In this document: positions 8,556 through 17,880 of the stretch, in pieces | Position numbering within the stretch: the stretch's first letter is position 1 | How the letters are laid out: the number at the start of each line of letters is the position of its first letter | Notes under the pieces: model-generated | What the model was told of the DNA's origin: nothing | Seen by the model: only the letters and a program-made list of their open reading frames with translations | Database searches by the model: none | Position numbers and translations under genes: made by a program | Assembly (NCBI RefSeq): GCF_019880545.1 | Contig: NZ_JAINVW010000002.1 | Coordinates: forward strand, 124,001-188,000 | Direction: 5' to 3' | Source of the DNA: Flagellimonas meishanensis | GTDB taxonomy: Bacteria > Bacteroidota > Bacteroidia > Flavobacteriales > Flavobacteriaceae | Length of the DNA: 64,000 bases

Positions 8556-9317
8556 ATGAAAATTGTTATATCGCCTGCCAAATCACTTGATTTTGAGACG
8601 AAGTTGCCCACTTCCCAATACAGTCAGCCCCAGTTTTTGGAGCAATCGACCAAGCTGAATGCGATTCTTGCCAAAAAGAAACCCAGGGCACTGTCCAAAC
8701 TGATGTCCATTTCGGATAACTTGGCAGAGCTTAACTGGCAACGAAACCAACAATTTTCACCACCATTTACCCCAGAAAATGCCAGGCCTGCCGTGTTCGC
8801 TTTCAATGGTGATGTGTATCAAGGACTTGATGCCTATACCATTCCAAAGGAAAAGTTGGACAAGCTTCAGCAACTACTGCGTATTCTTTCTGGCCTGTAT
8901 GGCATTTTGAGGCCGTTGGACTTGATTCAACCCTACCGTTTGGAGATGGGCACGCAACTAAAAGTTGGTCGGAAAAAGAATCTTTACGATTTCTGGCAAA
9001 AAGAACTGACAGATCATTTGAACAGGGAATTGGAAGATGGCGAACTTTTTGTAAATCTTGCGAGCAACGAATATTTTGGGGCCATTGACGAGAGGAAACT
9101 CAAAGTTCCGGTGATCACCCCAATTTTTAAGGATTGGAAAAATGATAAGTTAAAGGTCATTAGTTTCTTTGCCAAAAAGGCCAGGGGGTCCATGGTCCGG
9201 TATATCCTGGATACGGATGTCAATTCCTTGGAAGATCTACAAGGATTCGATTATGATGGCTATCTTTTTAGTAAGGAGCACACCGTAAAGGAAAATCAAC
9301 CGGTTTTTGTTCGATGA
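8556..9317 (+). CDS. yaaA: Peroxide stress protein YaaA (UPF0246)
   Basis: Family member of E. coli YaaA, which lowers intracellular iron and limits oxidative DNA damage under peroxide stress; it binds DNA in structural work. The start [15 protein letters not shown] at 8556 is the family N-terminus, so the longer frame from 8499 is not used. Other landmarks are '[17 protein letters not shown]', '[23 protein letters not shown]' and '[15 protein letters not shown]'; '[14 protein letters not shown]' lies in the C-terminal third. 253 aa, typical length. Probably a single gene, followed by a terminator hairpin. Confidence 0.93.
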   Translation: MKIVISPAKSLDFETKLPTSQYSQPQFLEQSTKLNAILAKKKPRALSKLMSISDNLAELNWQRNQQFSPPFTPENARPAVFAFNGDVYQGLDAYTIPKEKLDKLQQLLRILSGLYGILRPLDLIQPYRLEMGTQLKVGRKKNLYDFWQKELTDHLNRELEDGELFVNLASNEYFGAIDERKLKVPVITPIFKDWKNDKLKVISFFAKKARGSMVRYILDTDVNSLEDLQGFDYDGYLFSKEHTVKENQPVFVR

Positions 9318-9327
9318 CATTGATTAG

Positions 9328-9366
9328 GGGCACTTTTGAGCCATTTTCAAAATAGTGTGCCCTTTT
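9328..9366 (+). terminator. Intrinsic terminator after yaaA
   Basis: GGGCAC (9328-9333) pairs with GTGCCC (9357-9362) and is extended by TTTTG/CAAAA with a small bulge; TTTT follows. It sits 11 nt after the yaaA stop. Confidence 0.65.
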
Positions 9367-9482
9367 GTTACGATTATGGGGTCCATACCCTAAATTGTGA
9401 TACGCATAAATTTAATCAAGGGTTTTTGCTTTAATCACGACCTTTGGGTAGAAAATAAATAGAACCAAACAGCATTTAGTCC

Positions 9483-12029
9483 ATGCACGAGTCCAAACGT
9501 TTAGAAGAGTTTAAGAAATCCGTCACCAACAAGTTCAACATATACAACAGCCTTTTTTTGAGCTTGCCCTACAGGAATGTGGAAAACTTGGGGATGTTGA
9601 TTCCGTTGCTTCTCCATCAGTGCGAAAAGGGTCTTGAGGCCGGTAAAAACCCCCAGGAGATTCTGGAAGCTTTTTTTACCAACGTGGTGGAGATCAAGGA
9701 TGAGCGGTCGAGGTTGGACTTTATGTTCCGATTTATCCAATACGTGGAGCGGCAAGTGGTCCTATATGACAGTGTGGAGGATGCAGCCTTTCCCAAACTG
9801 CAAAAATATTCAGGATCGTTGTCCATAAAAGATTACTTCGGGTTGGTGAACAGGACAAAGAATTGGGACAAGGTATCCAAAAAATTATCCAGTTTCAGCG
9901 CCCGGATCGTATTGACCGCTCACCCGACCCAGTTCTATACCCCGGCAATTTTGGACATTATAGCTGAATTGAGGGCACTGATCGATGAAAACCGAATCCA
10001 CGAGATCGATCTTACCTTGCAACAGCTTGGACTTACTTCCCTGGTCAATTCCAAAAAACCAACACCGTTGGATGAAGCCAAGAACATCATTTATATTCTT
10101 CGGAATACCTATTATGATGCCGTTGGGGAACTGTTTCAATATGTGAAGCGGAACATCCGTAACAAGGATTTTGACAATTACAGGTTGATCAAGTTGGGAT
10201 TTTGGCCGGGCGGCGATAGGGACGGCAATCCGTTCGTTACGGCCGACATTACCCAAAAAGTGGCGGAAGAACTTCGTCTGACCCTGATGAAGTGCTATTA
10301 CAATGAATTAAAGGAACTGCGCAAACGGTTGACTTTTAAAGGTTTGCAGGAAGAACTATCGGAACTGAGCAACAAACTCTATGTGGCCATGTTCGACCCC
10401 AACGTACCCATTGGTTATGAGGAGATTGTGGAAAGACTTGGCATCATAAGGGAGAAATTGGAGGCCAATTATCATGAACTCTACTTGGATCGTTTGGACA
10501 GTTTTATTGACAAAGTCCACATTTTCAAGACCCATTTTGCCACCTTGGATATCCGTCAGGACCACCGAAAACATAAATTGGCCGTGGAGACTATTTTGAA
10601 GCAAAAGAATATTATAAAAGAATCACTTGATGAGCTTTCAGAAAAAGAGCTGCAAAAGTGGTTACTGAAAGAACGACTGGAGCTTCAAGCCTCGGATTTT
10701 GAGGAAGAAATTGTAAAGGATACCATTGCGAACATAAAACAGCTGAAAGAAATTCAGTCTAAAAATGGGGAGGAAGGCTGCAATAGGTACATTATCAGTA
10801 ATTCCGAGGATATTTATTCGGTGCTGTTTGTTTTTGGACTTTTCCGATGGTGCGGTTGGAAAGAAGAGGAAATCACATTTGATATCATCCCTCTTTTTGA
10901 GACCATGAAAGGTATGGAAGCGGCCGAAGAGGTAATGCAGACCTTGTTCGATACCCCGGTTTACAAAAAGCATTTGGAACGTAGGGACGATACCCACACA
11001 ATCATGTTGGGTTTCTCCGATGGCACCAAGGACGGTGGCTATCTCAAAGCCAATTGGTCCATTCTCAAAACCAAGGAAACCCTCAGCAGGGTCTGTAAAA
11101 AGAATGGTATCAAGGCCATTTTCTTTGATGGCAGGGGTGGCCCACCAGCAAGGGGGGGAGGCAAGACACATCGGTTTTATGCTGCCCAGACCAAGGATGT
11201 GGCCAATCACGAAATACAGCTCACCATTCAGGGACAGACCATTACCAGCACCTATGGTACCAAGGAACAGTTTATGCACAATTCCGAACAATTGCTAACA
11301 GCAGGGCTTAGCAATAATCTCTTTGGAAAAGAGCATGTAATTTCAGTACCTCACCGAAAACTCATTGAAGAACTCTCCGAGTTGAGTTTCAACAAGTACG
11401 ATGCGCTGAAACAGCACGAAAAATTTATGCCGTACTTGGAGCATCGGAGCACGTTGAAATACTATACCAGGACCAATATAGGCAGTAGGCCGGGAAAAAG
11501 GGGCGATCAAAGCCAATTGACACTTTCGGATCTACGGGCCATCTCGTTCGTTGGCTCTTGGAGTCAGCTCAAACAAAATGTGCCGGGTTACTTTGGATTG
11601 GGAACGGCCATAAACGAACTAAAGGAGCAAGGGAGGTTGCAGGAAGTAAAAAAATTGTACAGGCAAGTGCCTTTCTTTAGGGCACTAATGCACAACAGCA
11701 TGATGTCCTTGGCGAAGACCAACTTCGACCTGACCAGCTACATGAAAGATGACCCGGAGTTTGGAGCTTTTTGGAACATTCTTCATGATGAATACCAATT
11801 ATCCAAAAAAATGCTTTTACAGATTTCAAAACAAAAAGTGTTGATGGAAGATGAAGAAGTTTCTAGGGAATCCGTGAAGATAAGGGAGAAAATAGTGCTC
11901 CCGCTTTTGGTGATCCAACAGAATGCACTGTACCATATCACCCAAAATTCGGAGTACAAAGATTTGTATGAAAAAATAGTGACGCGTTCTCTGTACGGTA
12001 ACATTAATGCCAGTAGAAATTCGGCATAA
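9483..12029 (+). CDS. ppc: Phosphoenolpyruvate carboxylase
   Basis: Anaplerotic carboxylation of PEP to oxaloacetate. 848 aa, close to the bacterial norm. Catalytic landmarks: 'VLTAHPTQFYTPAI' with the catalytic His near residue 146; 'FWPGGDRDGNPFVT' near 240; 'LGFSDGTKDGGYLKAN' near 510; the mobile loop 'FFDGRGGPPARGGGKTH' near 549; 'QGQTITSTYGT' near 585; 'RPGKRG' near 670. The C-terminus ends '...GNINASRNSA' rather than the enteric QNTG, so allosteric residues may differ. The gene stands alone between yaaA and a glycosylase-like gene. Confidence 0.96.
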   Translation: MHESKRLEEFKKSVTNKFNIYNSLFLSLPYRNVENLGMLIPLLLHQCEKGLEAGKNPQEILEAFFTNVVEIKDERSRLDFMFRFIQYVERQVVLYDSVEDAAFPKLQKYSGSLSIKDYFGLVNRTKNWDKVSKKLSSFSARIVLTAHPTQFYTPAILDIIAELRALIDENRIHEIDLTLQQLGLTSLVNSKKPTPLDEAKNIIYILRNTYYDAVGELFQYVKRNIRNKDFDNYRLIKLGFWPGGDRDGNPFVTADITQKVAEELRLTLMKCYYNELKELRKRLTFKGLQEELSELSNKLYVAMFDPNVPIGYEEIVERLGIIREKLEANYHELYLDRLDSFIDKVHIFKTHFATLDIRQDHRKHKLAVETILKQKNIIKESLDELSEKELQKWLLKERLELQASDFEEEIVKDTIANIKQLKEIQSKNGEEGCNRYIISNSEDIYSVLFVFGLFRWCGWKEEEITFDIIPLFETMKGMEAAEEVMQTLFDTPVYKKHLERRDDTHTIMLGFSDGTKDGGYLKANWSILKTKETLSRVCKKNGIKAIFFDGRGGPPARGGGKTHRFYAAQTKDVANHEIQLTIQGQTITSTYGTKEQFMHNSEQLLTAGLSNNLFGKEHVISVPHRKLIEELSELSFNKYDALKQHEKFMPYLEHRSTLKYYTRTNIGSRPGKRGDQSQLTLSDLRAISFVGSWSQLKQNVPGYFGLGTAINELKEQGRLQEVKKLYRQVPFFRALMHNSMMSLAKTNFDLTSYMKDDPEFGAFWNILHDEYQLSKKMLLQISKQKVLMEDEEVSRESVKIREKIVLPLLVIQQNALYHITQNSEYKDLYEKIVTRSLYGNINASRNSA

Positions 12030-12068
12030 AGCAATGGAATCCTATTTTTGGGGTTTTGATCCAAGATT

Positions 12069-12773
12069 TTGATCCAAAGACCTTTTTTACATACCCATCC
12101 CTATGAGCCTTTTTTGTTTCCAGAGGCTACAAAACTGATTGTAGGGACTTTGCCCCCTCCAAGGTTTACCACTGGAGAATTAAAGGAAGCAGATGTCGAT
12201 TTTTGCTATGGGAGTTGCAATGGTATGCTGTGGCCCATTTTGGATCGGATCTTCGACCTAAACCTTACTTACGAAACTACCGTTGAAGCCGCTGAACAAC
12301 GTAAAAGGTTTTTATTGAAACAGCGGATTGGTGTCTGCGATATTGTTCAAAGTGCAGAACGGGAAAAGATTGATGCCTCCGATTTGGGTATGCAGCATGT
12401 GGTGCTTCGGGATTTGATAGGATACCTTCATGAGTACACCAATGTGGATACGCTCCTGTTCACGGGGGGAAACAGCAAGAATGGCCCAGAATATTTTTTT
12501 AGAAGACAATTGAAGAAACATGGGCTACGGTTGGAAGTAATCTCGGATGAGGTGCCCAGGATCCATCAGTTTGAATTACCTGTCACTTCGAGTGCTCCCG
12601 GTGGCTATCAGGACGAGAAGCCAAGAACCATCAAAACCGTTTCCTTGACCGCTCCTTCAGGTACCGCAAACCGCGCTGTGGGTAGTTTGCCATTGTACAA
12701 GGAGCTTAAAAACAAAAACCCTGAATTCAATACATTTGATTTCAGGGTGATGCAGTATCGGGAGTTTTTTTAA
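12069..12773 (+). CDS. Uracil-DNA glycosylase superfamily protein
   Basis: 234 aa. The N-terminal 'LIVGTLPPPRFTTGELKEADVDFCYGS' has the Gly-x-x-Pro-type active-site loop of the uracil-DNA glycosylase superfamily, followed by 'GMLWPILDRIF'; 'LLFTGGNSKNGPEYFFRRQL' and 'SLTAPSGTANRA' are strongly conserved-looking C-terminal blocks, the latter in the position of the HPSPLS-type DNA-intercalation loop. A base-excision-repair role is inferred from fold similarity; activity is unproven. No ATG is available: an in-frame stop precedes at 12057, so translation should begin at TTG 12069. It overlaps the convergent M20 gene by 4 bases. Confidence 0.72.
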   Translation: MIQRPFLHTHPYEPFLFPEATKLIVGTLPPPRFTTGELKEADVDFCYGSCNGMLWPILDRIFDLNLTYETTVEAAEQRKRFLLKQRIGVCDIVQSAEREKIDASDLGMQHVVLRDLIGYLHEYTNVDTLLFTGGNSKNGPEYFFRRQLKKHGLRLEVISDEVPRIHQFELPVTSSAPGGYQDEKPRTIKTVSLTAPSGTANRAVGSLPLYKELKNKNPEFNTFDFRVMQYREFF

Positions 12774-14263
12774 TTCATTTCTGAAGACAAAATCCCATAA
12801 AATGCCTTGATTCCATAGGCCAACTGGCCGATCTTAAGGTTTTCGTTGGGGCTGTGTTGGTTGTTGTCGGCGTTGACCATAGGAACAATGAAGGCCGGGA
12901 TTTTCAATTCGTTGATAAAAGCGGCAATGGGAACGGTCCCTCCAGTGGTCCGGATTTGGACGACATCTTTTTCAAAAGTGTTTTTTAGAGTTTCCGTCAA
13001 GAATTTTCCATAAGGGTTGTTCAAGTCGGTCCGGAATGCATCCGTTACGGTTCCTTCGGTTACCGTAATTATCTTTTCATGGGCCATGCGCTCCTCTTTG
13101 GTGGGAACATGGTCCACAATATGGAATCCTTGCTTTGCAATATGGTCCTTTACCAATTTTTTCAAACGGTTGCCATCACTTTCCACCACCAACCGGAGGT
13201 CCAGTTCGGCCGTGGCACTCTCGGGCACGATGGTACGGGCTTTTTCACCTATCCAACCAGAACCTAACCCACGAATGTTCAATGATGGATATTGCAGTGC
13301 TTCTTGATAGGACTTCCCAACTTTTTCGGCACTTTTAAATTGAAGTTTGTCTGCAATTTCCGCATCACTGTCTGGAACACTTTTCAACACTTCTTGGACC
13401 GAATCATCCAATGTAATGCCATCATAATACCCGGGAATGGCGACCCTGCCATCCGAATCCTTCATACCGGCTAATAATTGGGCCAATTGAAACCCGGGAT
13501 TTGGGGCATAGTTGCCATAGTGACCACTGTGCTGGGGTTTTATAGGGCCATAGGTGGTTAGTGTGAGTGTGGTAATTCCACGGCATCCATAGAGGATAGT
13601 AGGATGTCCTGAAGGATGCACTGGCCCATCAGCAATCACCAAAAAATCAGCTTCCAAAAGTTCCCGGTACTGTTTAACGGCCTTGGGCAATGGTTTGCTG
13701 CTTTTCTCTTCCTCCCCATCCAAAATCACCTTGATGTTAAATGGGATTTCCTTATCCTCTTTTTTTAAGATGTCAATAGTGTTCAGCAGCATAATTATGG
13801 GTGACTTATCATCAGAAGTTGAGCGACCAAAAAGGCGCCAATCGTAGTTGATGTCATCATCAAGTTCATCGAAAGAAATTGTCTTGTAACCATCCCCATC
13901 GGGAGCTTTGAGCACCACTTGATATGGATTTGGCTGGTCCCATTTTGAAGGGTCTACGGATTGGCCATCAAAATGCATATAAATGAGCATGGTCGGTTTG
14001 TCGTCCTCAATGGGAAGTGCAGCAAAAAAAAGTGGAAGGTTTTCAGTTTCCAAAACTGCGGTATTGAACCCACGTTCCCCAAATTTCTTTTTGAGCCAAA
14101 AGATGTTGTCGTCAATATCGTCGGCATTCAAGGCATCGTTGGGGATTGCGATGAACTCCCGCAACTCGGTAATGGCATGGGCCACTTGGCTCTTGAGGGC
14201 CATGTCGTCCTGGGCAGAGACGGAAAACACAAGCAGGTACAATAAGATGGCAGCTTTTTTCAT
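12770..14263 (-). CDS. M20 family metallopeptidase, exported
   Basis: Di-zinc amino-/carboxypeptidase of the M20 (ArgE/DapE/CPG2) clan. A signal peptide is visible (MKKAAILLYLLVFSVSAQ). Zinc ligands and catalytic residues: HxD in 'LIYMHFDGQSVD' near residue 96, Asp in 'LFGRSTSDDKSP', the paired Glu in 'ILDGEEEKSSK' near 186, and the C-terminal His in 'NNQHSPNENL' near 468. Its start lies 31 bases beyond the trpA stop with no terminator between, so it is probably the last gene of the trp transcript although it has no biosynthetic role there. The 497-aa size fits exported M20 dipeptidases. Confidence 0.9.
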   Translation of the reverse strand: MKKAAILLYLLVFSVSAQDDMALKSQVAHAITELREFIAIPNDALNADDIDDNIFWLKKKFGERGFNTAVLETENLPLFFAALPIEDDKPTMLIYMHFDGQSVDPSKWDQPNPYQVVLKAPDGDGYKTISFDELDDDINYDWRLFGRSTSDDKSPIIMLLNTIDILKKEDKEIPFNIKVILDGEEEKSSKPLPKAVKQYRELLEADFLVIADGPVHPSGHPTILYGCRGITTLTLTTYGPIKPQHSGHYGNYAPNPGFQLAQLLAGMKDSDGRVAIPGYYDGITLDDSVQEVLKSVPDSDAEIADKLQFKSAEKVGKSYQEALQYPSLNIRGLGSGWIGEKARTIVPESATAELDLRLVVESDGNRLKKLVKDHIAKQGFHIVDHVPTKEERMAHEKIITVTEGTVTDAFRTDLNNPYGKFLTETLKNTFEKDVVQIRTTGGTVPIAAFINELKIPAFIVPMVNADNNQHSPNENLKIGQLAYGIKAFYGILSSEMN

Positions 14264-14294
14264 AGTTCTTGGGCTTGATTTTTGAATGTGAAAA

Positions 14295-15056
14295 TTAACG
14301 AATTCCCTTTACAAACTCCTCGATTTTTTCAACTCCTTTTTGGGTCAGGTACTTGATAAAGGCCGAACCGATAATCGCCCCCTTTGCATTTTCCGTAGCC
14401 TGCGCAAAGGTGGCCGCATTGCTGATGCCGAACCCAACAATTTGGGGATTTTTCAGTTTCATTTGGGCAATTCGCTCAAAATAAGAGGCTTGCTCATTAC
14501 CAAAACCTGCCTTTGCTCCCGTGGTACTGGCCGAGCTTACCATATAAATGAATCCTTCGGAAGCATCATCAATGGCCTTGATCCGTGCATCACTGGTTTG
14601 GGGGGTAATCAAAAAAACATTGATCAATCCATGTTTTTTGAATATGGATTCGTACTCTTCTTGATAAACGTCTAGCGGTAAGTCGGGAAGAATAAGCCCG
14701 TCAATCCCAATTTCCTGACATTTTTGACAAAATTCCTCCACGCCGTACTGGAGTACAGGATTAAAATAGCCCATCAAAATGAGCGGAATGGAAACTGTTT
14801 TTCGAATATCCTTGAGCTGTTCAAAGAGCAGTTCGGTGTGCATTCCGTTCTTTAGGGCGGCGGTGGAACTTTCTTGAATCGTGGGACCATCCGCCAAAGG
14901 ATCGCTGAAGGGCAGCCCGATCTCAATGAAGTCTACACCGCTTTTTTCCAAGTCTTGGATGATTTTTACCGTATCGTTAAGCTTTGGATACCCTGCTGTG
15001 AAGTATATGGAGAGGAGTTTTTTGTCTTCCTGTAGTTTTTGTTTGATTCTGTTCAT
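14295..15056 (-). CDS. trpA: Tryptophan synthase alpha subunit
   Basis: Cleaves indole-3-glycerol phosphate to indole, channelled to TrpB. 253 aa. Catalytic Glu lies in 'FIEIGLPFSDPLADGPTIQ' near residue 45 and catalytic Asp in 'IDGLILPDLPLDVYQEE'. The phosphate loop is 'ASTTGAKAGFG', and 'VGFGISNAATFAQ' is the second Gly-rich turn. Last biosynthetic gene of trpEGDCFBA, separated from trpB by 57 bases of repeat-like sequence. Confidence 0.98.
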   Translation of the reverse strand: MNRIKQKLQEDKKLLSIYFTAGYPKLNDTVKIIQDLEKSGVDFIEIGLPFSDPLADGPTIQESSTAALKNGMHTELLFEQLKDIRKTVSIPLILMGYFNPVLQYGVEEFCQKCQEIGIDGLILPDLPLDVYQEEYESIFKKHGLINVFLITPQTSDARIKAIDDASEGFIYMVSSASTTGAKAGFGNEQASYFERIAQMKLKNPQIVGFGISNAATFAQATENAKGAIIGSAFIKYLTQKGVEKIEEFVKGIR

Positions 15057-15113
15057 ATAAAAGATGTGAGATATGAGTATTGAGGTTAGCTTCTGATGTC
15101 TAGTATCTGGTAT
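15057..15113. repeat. Degenerate intergenic repeat in trpB-trpA spacer
   Basis: The spacer is built from short degenerate direct/inverted words (GATGTGAGATATGAG; TCTGATGTCTAGTATC; TGGTATCT). It resembles the TCAGA/TCTGA words after nusG and is unlike the flanking coding DNA. No ORF fits. Confidence 0.45.
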
Positions 15114-16295
15114 CTATAATTTAAAATAATCAATATAGTTCCTTAGATCCTTGTCGCCTCGACCGGATAGGTTGACCACCACAATGTCGTTTTCCTTAAA
15201 CTTTCTATCTTCAAAAATGGCCAAGGCATGGGATGATTCAATGGCTGGAATAATGCCCTCCAATTGGCAAAGCCCAAGTCCGGCTGTCATGGCGTCATCA
15301 TCTGTGATCGAAATAAACTCGCCACGGCCCGAAGTGTACAAATGAGCATGCAAAGGCCCTACCCCGGGGTAATCCAATCCGGCGGAGATGGAATAGGGTT
15401 CGGTAATCTGTCCGTCAGGGGTCTGCATCAACAAGGTTTTGCTACCGTGGATGATTCCAACTTTGCCCAAAACAGAAGTAGCCGCGCTTTCTCCAGAATG
15501 GATGCCCTTACCGGCTGCTTCCACGGCGATGATTCCAACATTCGGATTGTCCAAAAAGTGATAATAGGCCCCAGCGGCATTACTTCCTCCACCCACACAG
15601 GCTACTACGTAGTCGGGGTTTTCCCGACCTTCTTTTTCCAGAAGTTGGGCCTTGATTTCTTCGGAAATGACGGATTGAAACCGTGCAACCATGTCCGGGT
15701 AGGGATGGGGACCCACAACCGACCCAATAATGTAATGGGTATCGACCGGATTGTTGATCCAATCGCGGATAGCCTCATTGGTGGCATCTTTTAAAGTTCT
15801 ACTGCCTGATTTGGCAGGTCTAACTTCGGCACCCAACATTTTCATCCGCGATACATTGGGCGCCTGACGGGCAATATCAATTTCGCCCATGTACACAACA
15901 CAATCGATGCCCATGAGTGCACAGACGGTGGCGGTGGCCACACCATGTTGACCCGCACCGGTTTCGGCAATGATTCTATTTTTGCCCAATTTTTTAGCCA
16001 TCAAGATCTGTCCGATGGTGTTATTTACCTTGTGGGCACCCGTATGGCACAAATCTTCCCGTTTCAGGTAGATTTTGGTATTGTACTTTTCGGAAAGCCG
16101 TTTGGCAAAATAGAGTGGGGTGGGTCGGCCTACATAATCCTTCAACAATTGATGGAACTCTGCCTTAAAGGAAGGTTCTGCCATGATTTGGAGGTAATTT
16201 TGCCGAAGCTCCTCGCAGTTGGGATAGAGCATTTCAGGTATGAACGCCCCTCCAAACCCACCATAATATCCTTTTTCATCAGCATGATATGTCAT
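15114..16295 (-). CDS. trpB: Tryptophan synthase beta subunit
   Basis: PLP enzyme condensing indole with serine to tryptophan. 393 aa. N-terminal '[18 protein letters not shown]', PLP lysine in '[13 protein letters not shown]' near residue 85, substrate loop '[10 protein letters not shown]', PLP phosphate loop '[15 protein letters not shown]', and C-terminal 'LSGRGDKD'. A classical TrpB1 that should pair with the adjacent TrpA. Starts 2 bases after trpF, so the two are translationally coupled. Confidence 0.98.
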   Translation of the reverse strand: MTYHADEKGYYGGFGGAFIPEMLYPNCEELRQNYLQIMAEPSFKAEFHQLLKDYVGRPTPLYFAKRLSEKYNTKIYLKREDLCHTGAHKVNNTIGQILMAKKLGKNRIIAETGAGQHGVATATVCALMGIDCVVYMGEIDIARQAPNVSRMKMLGAEVRPAKSGSRTLKDATNEAIRDWINNPVDTHYIIGSVVGPHPYPDMVARFQSVISEEIKAQLLEKEGRENPDYVVACVGGGSNAAGAYYHFLDNPNVGIIAVEAAGKGIHSGESAATSVLGKVGIIHGSKTLLMQTPDGQITEPYSISAGLDYPGVGPLHAHLYTSGRGEFISITDDDAMTAGLGLCQLEGIIPAIESSHALAIFEDRKFKENDIVVVNLSGRGDKDLRNYIDYFKL

Positions 16296-16297
16296 AA

Positions 16298-16990
16298 TCA
16301 GTTCTGTAAGGTGTTTTTGAATTTTTTTAACTGTTCTATGTTTTTAAGGCCAGGCTTGGTCTCAAATCTACTGTTGACATCGATGGCATAACAGTATTTT
16401 GATACCGGACTTTTTAGGAATTCTTTTAATTTATCGACAGATTCCAGCCCAATGCCACCACTCAAAAAGAAGGGTTTGGTGGATGGGTATTTTTCCAAAA
16501 TGGTCCAATCAAAAGTGTAGCCATTGCCCCCCGGAAGTTTTCCTTTGGTGTCGAAAAGGTAATAATTGCAGACATTCTCATAATCTTTCAAAACTGAAAA
16601 ATCAAAAACATCCTTGATGGGGAAGACTTTGATGATTTCCAATGTTGTCAGGTTGAGCGGAGTCGAGACCTCATTACTTGCGGTAACTTTCTTTTTTCTC
16701 GACTGCGCTCGAAATGACAGAAACTTTTCCTTTAATTCACGACAATATTCAGGGGTTTCTGAACCGTGTAATTGTACGGCATCCAAATGGTAGTTTTCCA
16801 CTTTTTCCAAAACTTCCTCCACGGTGGCATCCACAAAAACTCCCACTTTTTTGATGGATTTTGGCAATTGGGGGATATCTCCCTCAAAATACCGTGAGGA
16901 AGGTTCCCAAAAGATAAAACCCAAATAGCCGGGTTGCAGTTGTGCAACCTCCGATGGGTTTTGGTTCATGCCACAAATCTTCAATTTCAT
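16298..16990 (-). CDS. trpF: Phosphoribosylanthranilate isomerase with an in-frame repeat insertion
   Basis: Amadori rearrangement of phosphoribosylanthranilate in Trp synthesis. The TIM-barrel start is '[10 protein letters not shown]' with the catalytic Cys; '[15 protein letters not shown]', '[11 protein letters not shown]', '[13 protein letters not shown]', '[18 protein letters not shown]' with the catalytic Asp, and '[10 protein letters not shown]' are in order. Residues ~91-115 ([18 protein letters not shown]...) have no place in the family and are encoded by a palindromic insertion at 16646-16719. The frame is kept and all catalytic residues remain, giving 230 aa against the usual ~205-210. 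The frame is open to 17050, but that extension is translated from another palindromic repeat; ATG 16990 is the real start. Confidence 0.93.
   Translation of the reverse strand: MKLKICGMNQNPSEVAQLQPGYLGFIFWEPSSRYFEGDIPQLPKSIKKVGVFVDATVEEVLEKVENYHLDAVQLHGSETPEYCRELKEKFLSFRAQSRKKKVTASNEVSTPLNLTTLEIIKVFPIKDVFDFSVLKDYENVCNYYLFDTKGKLPGGNGYTFDWTILEKYPSTKPFFLSGGIGLESVDKLKEFLKSPVSKYCYAIDVNSRFETKPGLKNIEQLKKFKNTLQN
16646..16719. repeat. REPIN-like palindromic element inserted within trpF
   Basis: Two 23-nt arms in inverted orientation: left 16646-16668 (TGTCAGGTTGAG, then CGGAGTCGAGA) and right 16697-16719 (TCTCGACTGCG, then CTCGAAATGACA). Reverse-complementing the right arm matches the left at 19 of 23 positions. 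74 nt in all, lying fully inside the trpF coding frame. The outer TGTCATTTCGAG-type end is shared with the palindrome at 17002-17071. Confidence 0.85.
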
Positions 16991-17001
16991 TTTTTTGATT
17001 T

Positions 17002-17071
17002 TGTCATTTCGAATGGATGTGAGAAATCTAAACGGAGATTTCCCAATCACTGCGTCTATTTCGAAATGGCA
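17002..17071. repeat. Palindromic element in trpC-trpF spacer
   Basis: Left arm 17002-17029 begins TGTCATTTCGAATGG and ends GAGAAATCT; right arm 17036-17071 begins AGATTTCCCAATC and ends TATTTCGAAATGGCA. Ends and inner edges are inverted repeats. It abuts the trpC stop codon and fills nearly the whole spacer to trpF. Confidence 0.8.
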
Positions 17072-17857
17072 TTAGTTTTTTAGTTCATCTATAAATTCTT
17101 TTGCACTTAGACCAGGATTATCCGTCTTCATAAAATTCTCACCGATCAAAAAGCCTTGGTAGCCATATTCCCTTAGTTCTTTAATGGCCGCTGTGGAACT
17201 GATACCGCTTTCCGAGACTTTTACAAAATCATCTGGAATCCGTTCAGAAAGGGATTTGCTGGTCTCCAGGCTCACCTCAAAGGTCTTTAGGTTGCGGTTG
17301 TTCACGCCCAACATATCCAAACTTGGCATGATGGACTTTTGTAATTCTTCTTCATTGTGTACTTCCAAAAGCACGTCCAGTCCCAAACTTTTTGCGGTTT
17401 CTGAAAGGGTTTTGATTTCTTCTCGCGACAAAATGGCGGCAATCAACAGAATCACATCGGAACCGTGGGCCTTTGCCTCTACGATTTGGTATTGGTCAAT
17501 AATAAATTCTTTGCGAAGCAAGGGAATGTCCACAGAAGCCCTTGCCAACACCAAGTCATCCAAAGAGCCACCAAAATATTTGCCATCCGTAAGGACGGAT
17601 ATTCCGCAAACTCCAGCATCTTCATAGCCTTTGGCAACATCCTGTACATTCAAGTTTTGGTTGATGACAGATTTGGATGGGGAACGCCTTTTGTGCTCAG
17701 CGATAATGCCGGTTTTGCTATTTCTAAGTGCGGTGGCCAACGAATTGGGAGCCCATTCCATCAACATGGATTGCTCCAATTGCGAAACGGGAATCAGTGA
17801 TTTTTTCAAATCGACCTCTTTGCGTTTATCGGCCACTATTTTATCTAGTATGTTCAT
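17072..17857 (-). CDS. trpC: Indole-3-glycerol phosphate synthase
   Basis: Ring-closing decarboxylation of CdRP to indole-3-glycerol phosphate. 261 aa, single-function TIM barrel, not fused to TrpF. 'MNILDKIVADKRKEV' is the family N-terminus; 'GIIAEHKRRSPSKSVI' carries the catalytic Lys; 'ISVLTDGKYFGGSLDDL' and 'PLLRKEFIIDQYQI' hold the second Lys; 'LGVNNRNLKTFEV' and 'VSESGISS' the phosphate-binding end. Flanked upstream by the GIY-YIG element and downstream by a palindrome. Confidence 0.97.
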   Translation of the reverse strand: MNILDKIVADKRKEVDLKKSLIPVSQLEQSMLMEWAPNSLATALRNSKTGIIAEHKRRSPSKSVINQNLNVQDVAKGYEDAGVCGISVLTDGKYFGGSLDDLVLARASVDIPLLRKEFIIDQYQIVEAKAHGSDVILLIAAILSREEIKTLSETAKSLGLDVLLEVHNEEELQKSIMPSLDMLGVNNRNLKTFEVSLETSKSLSERIPDDFVKVSESGISSTAAIKELREYGYQGFLIGENFMKTDNPGLSAKEFIDELKN

Positions 17858-17880
17858 TTGTATTGTTAATTCATTTTAGT

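Noticed and set aside
16991..17050. N-terminal extension of TrpF
   Set aside because: It is translated from the palindromic repeat in the spacer; MKLKICGM is the family start.
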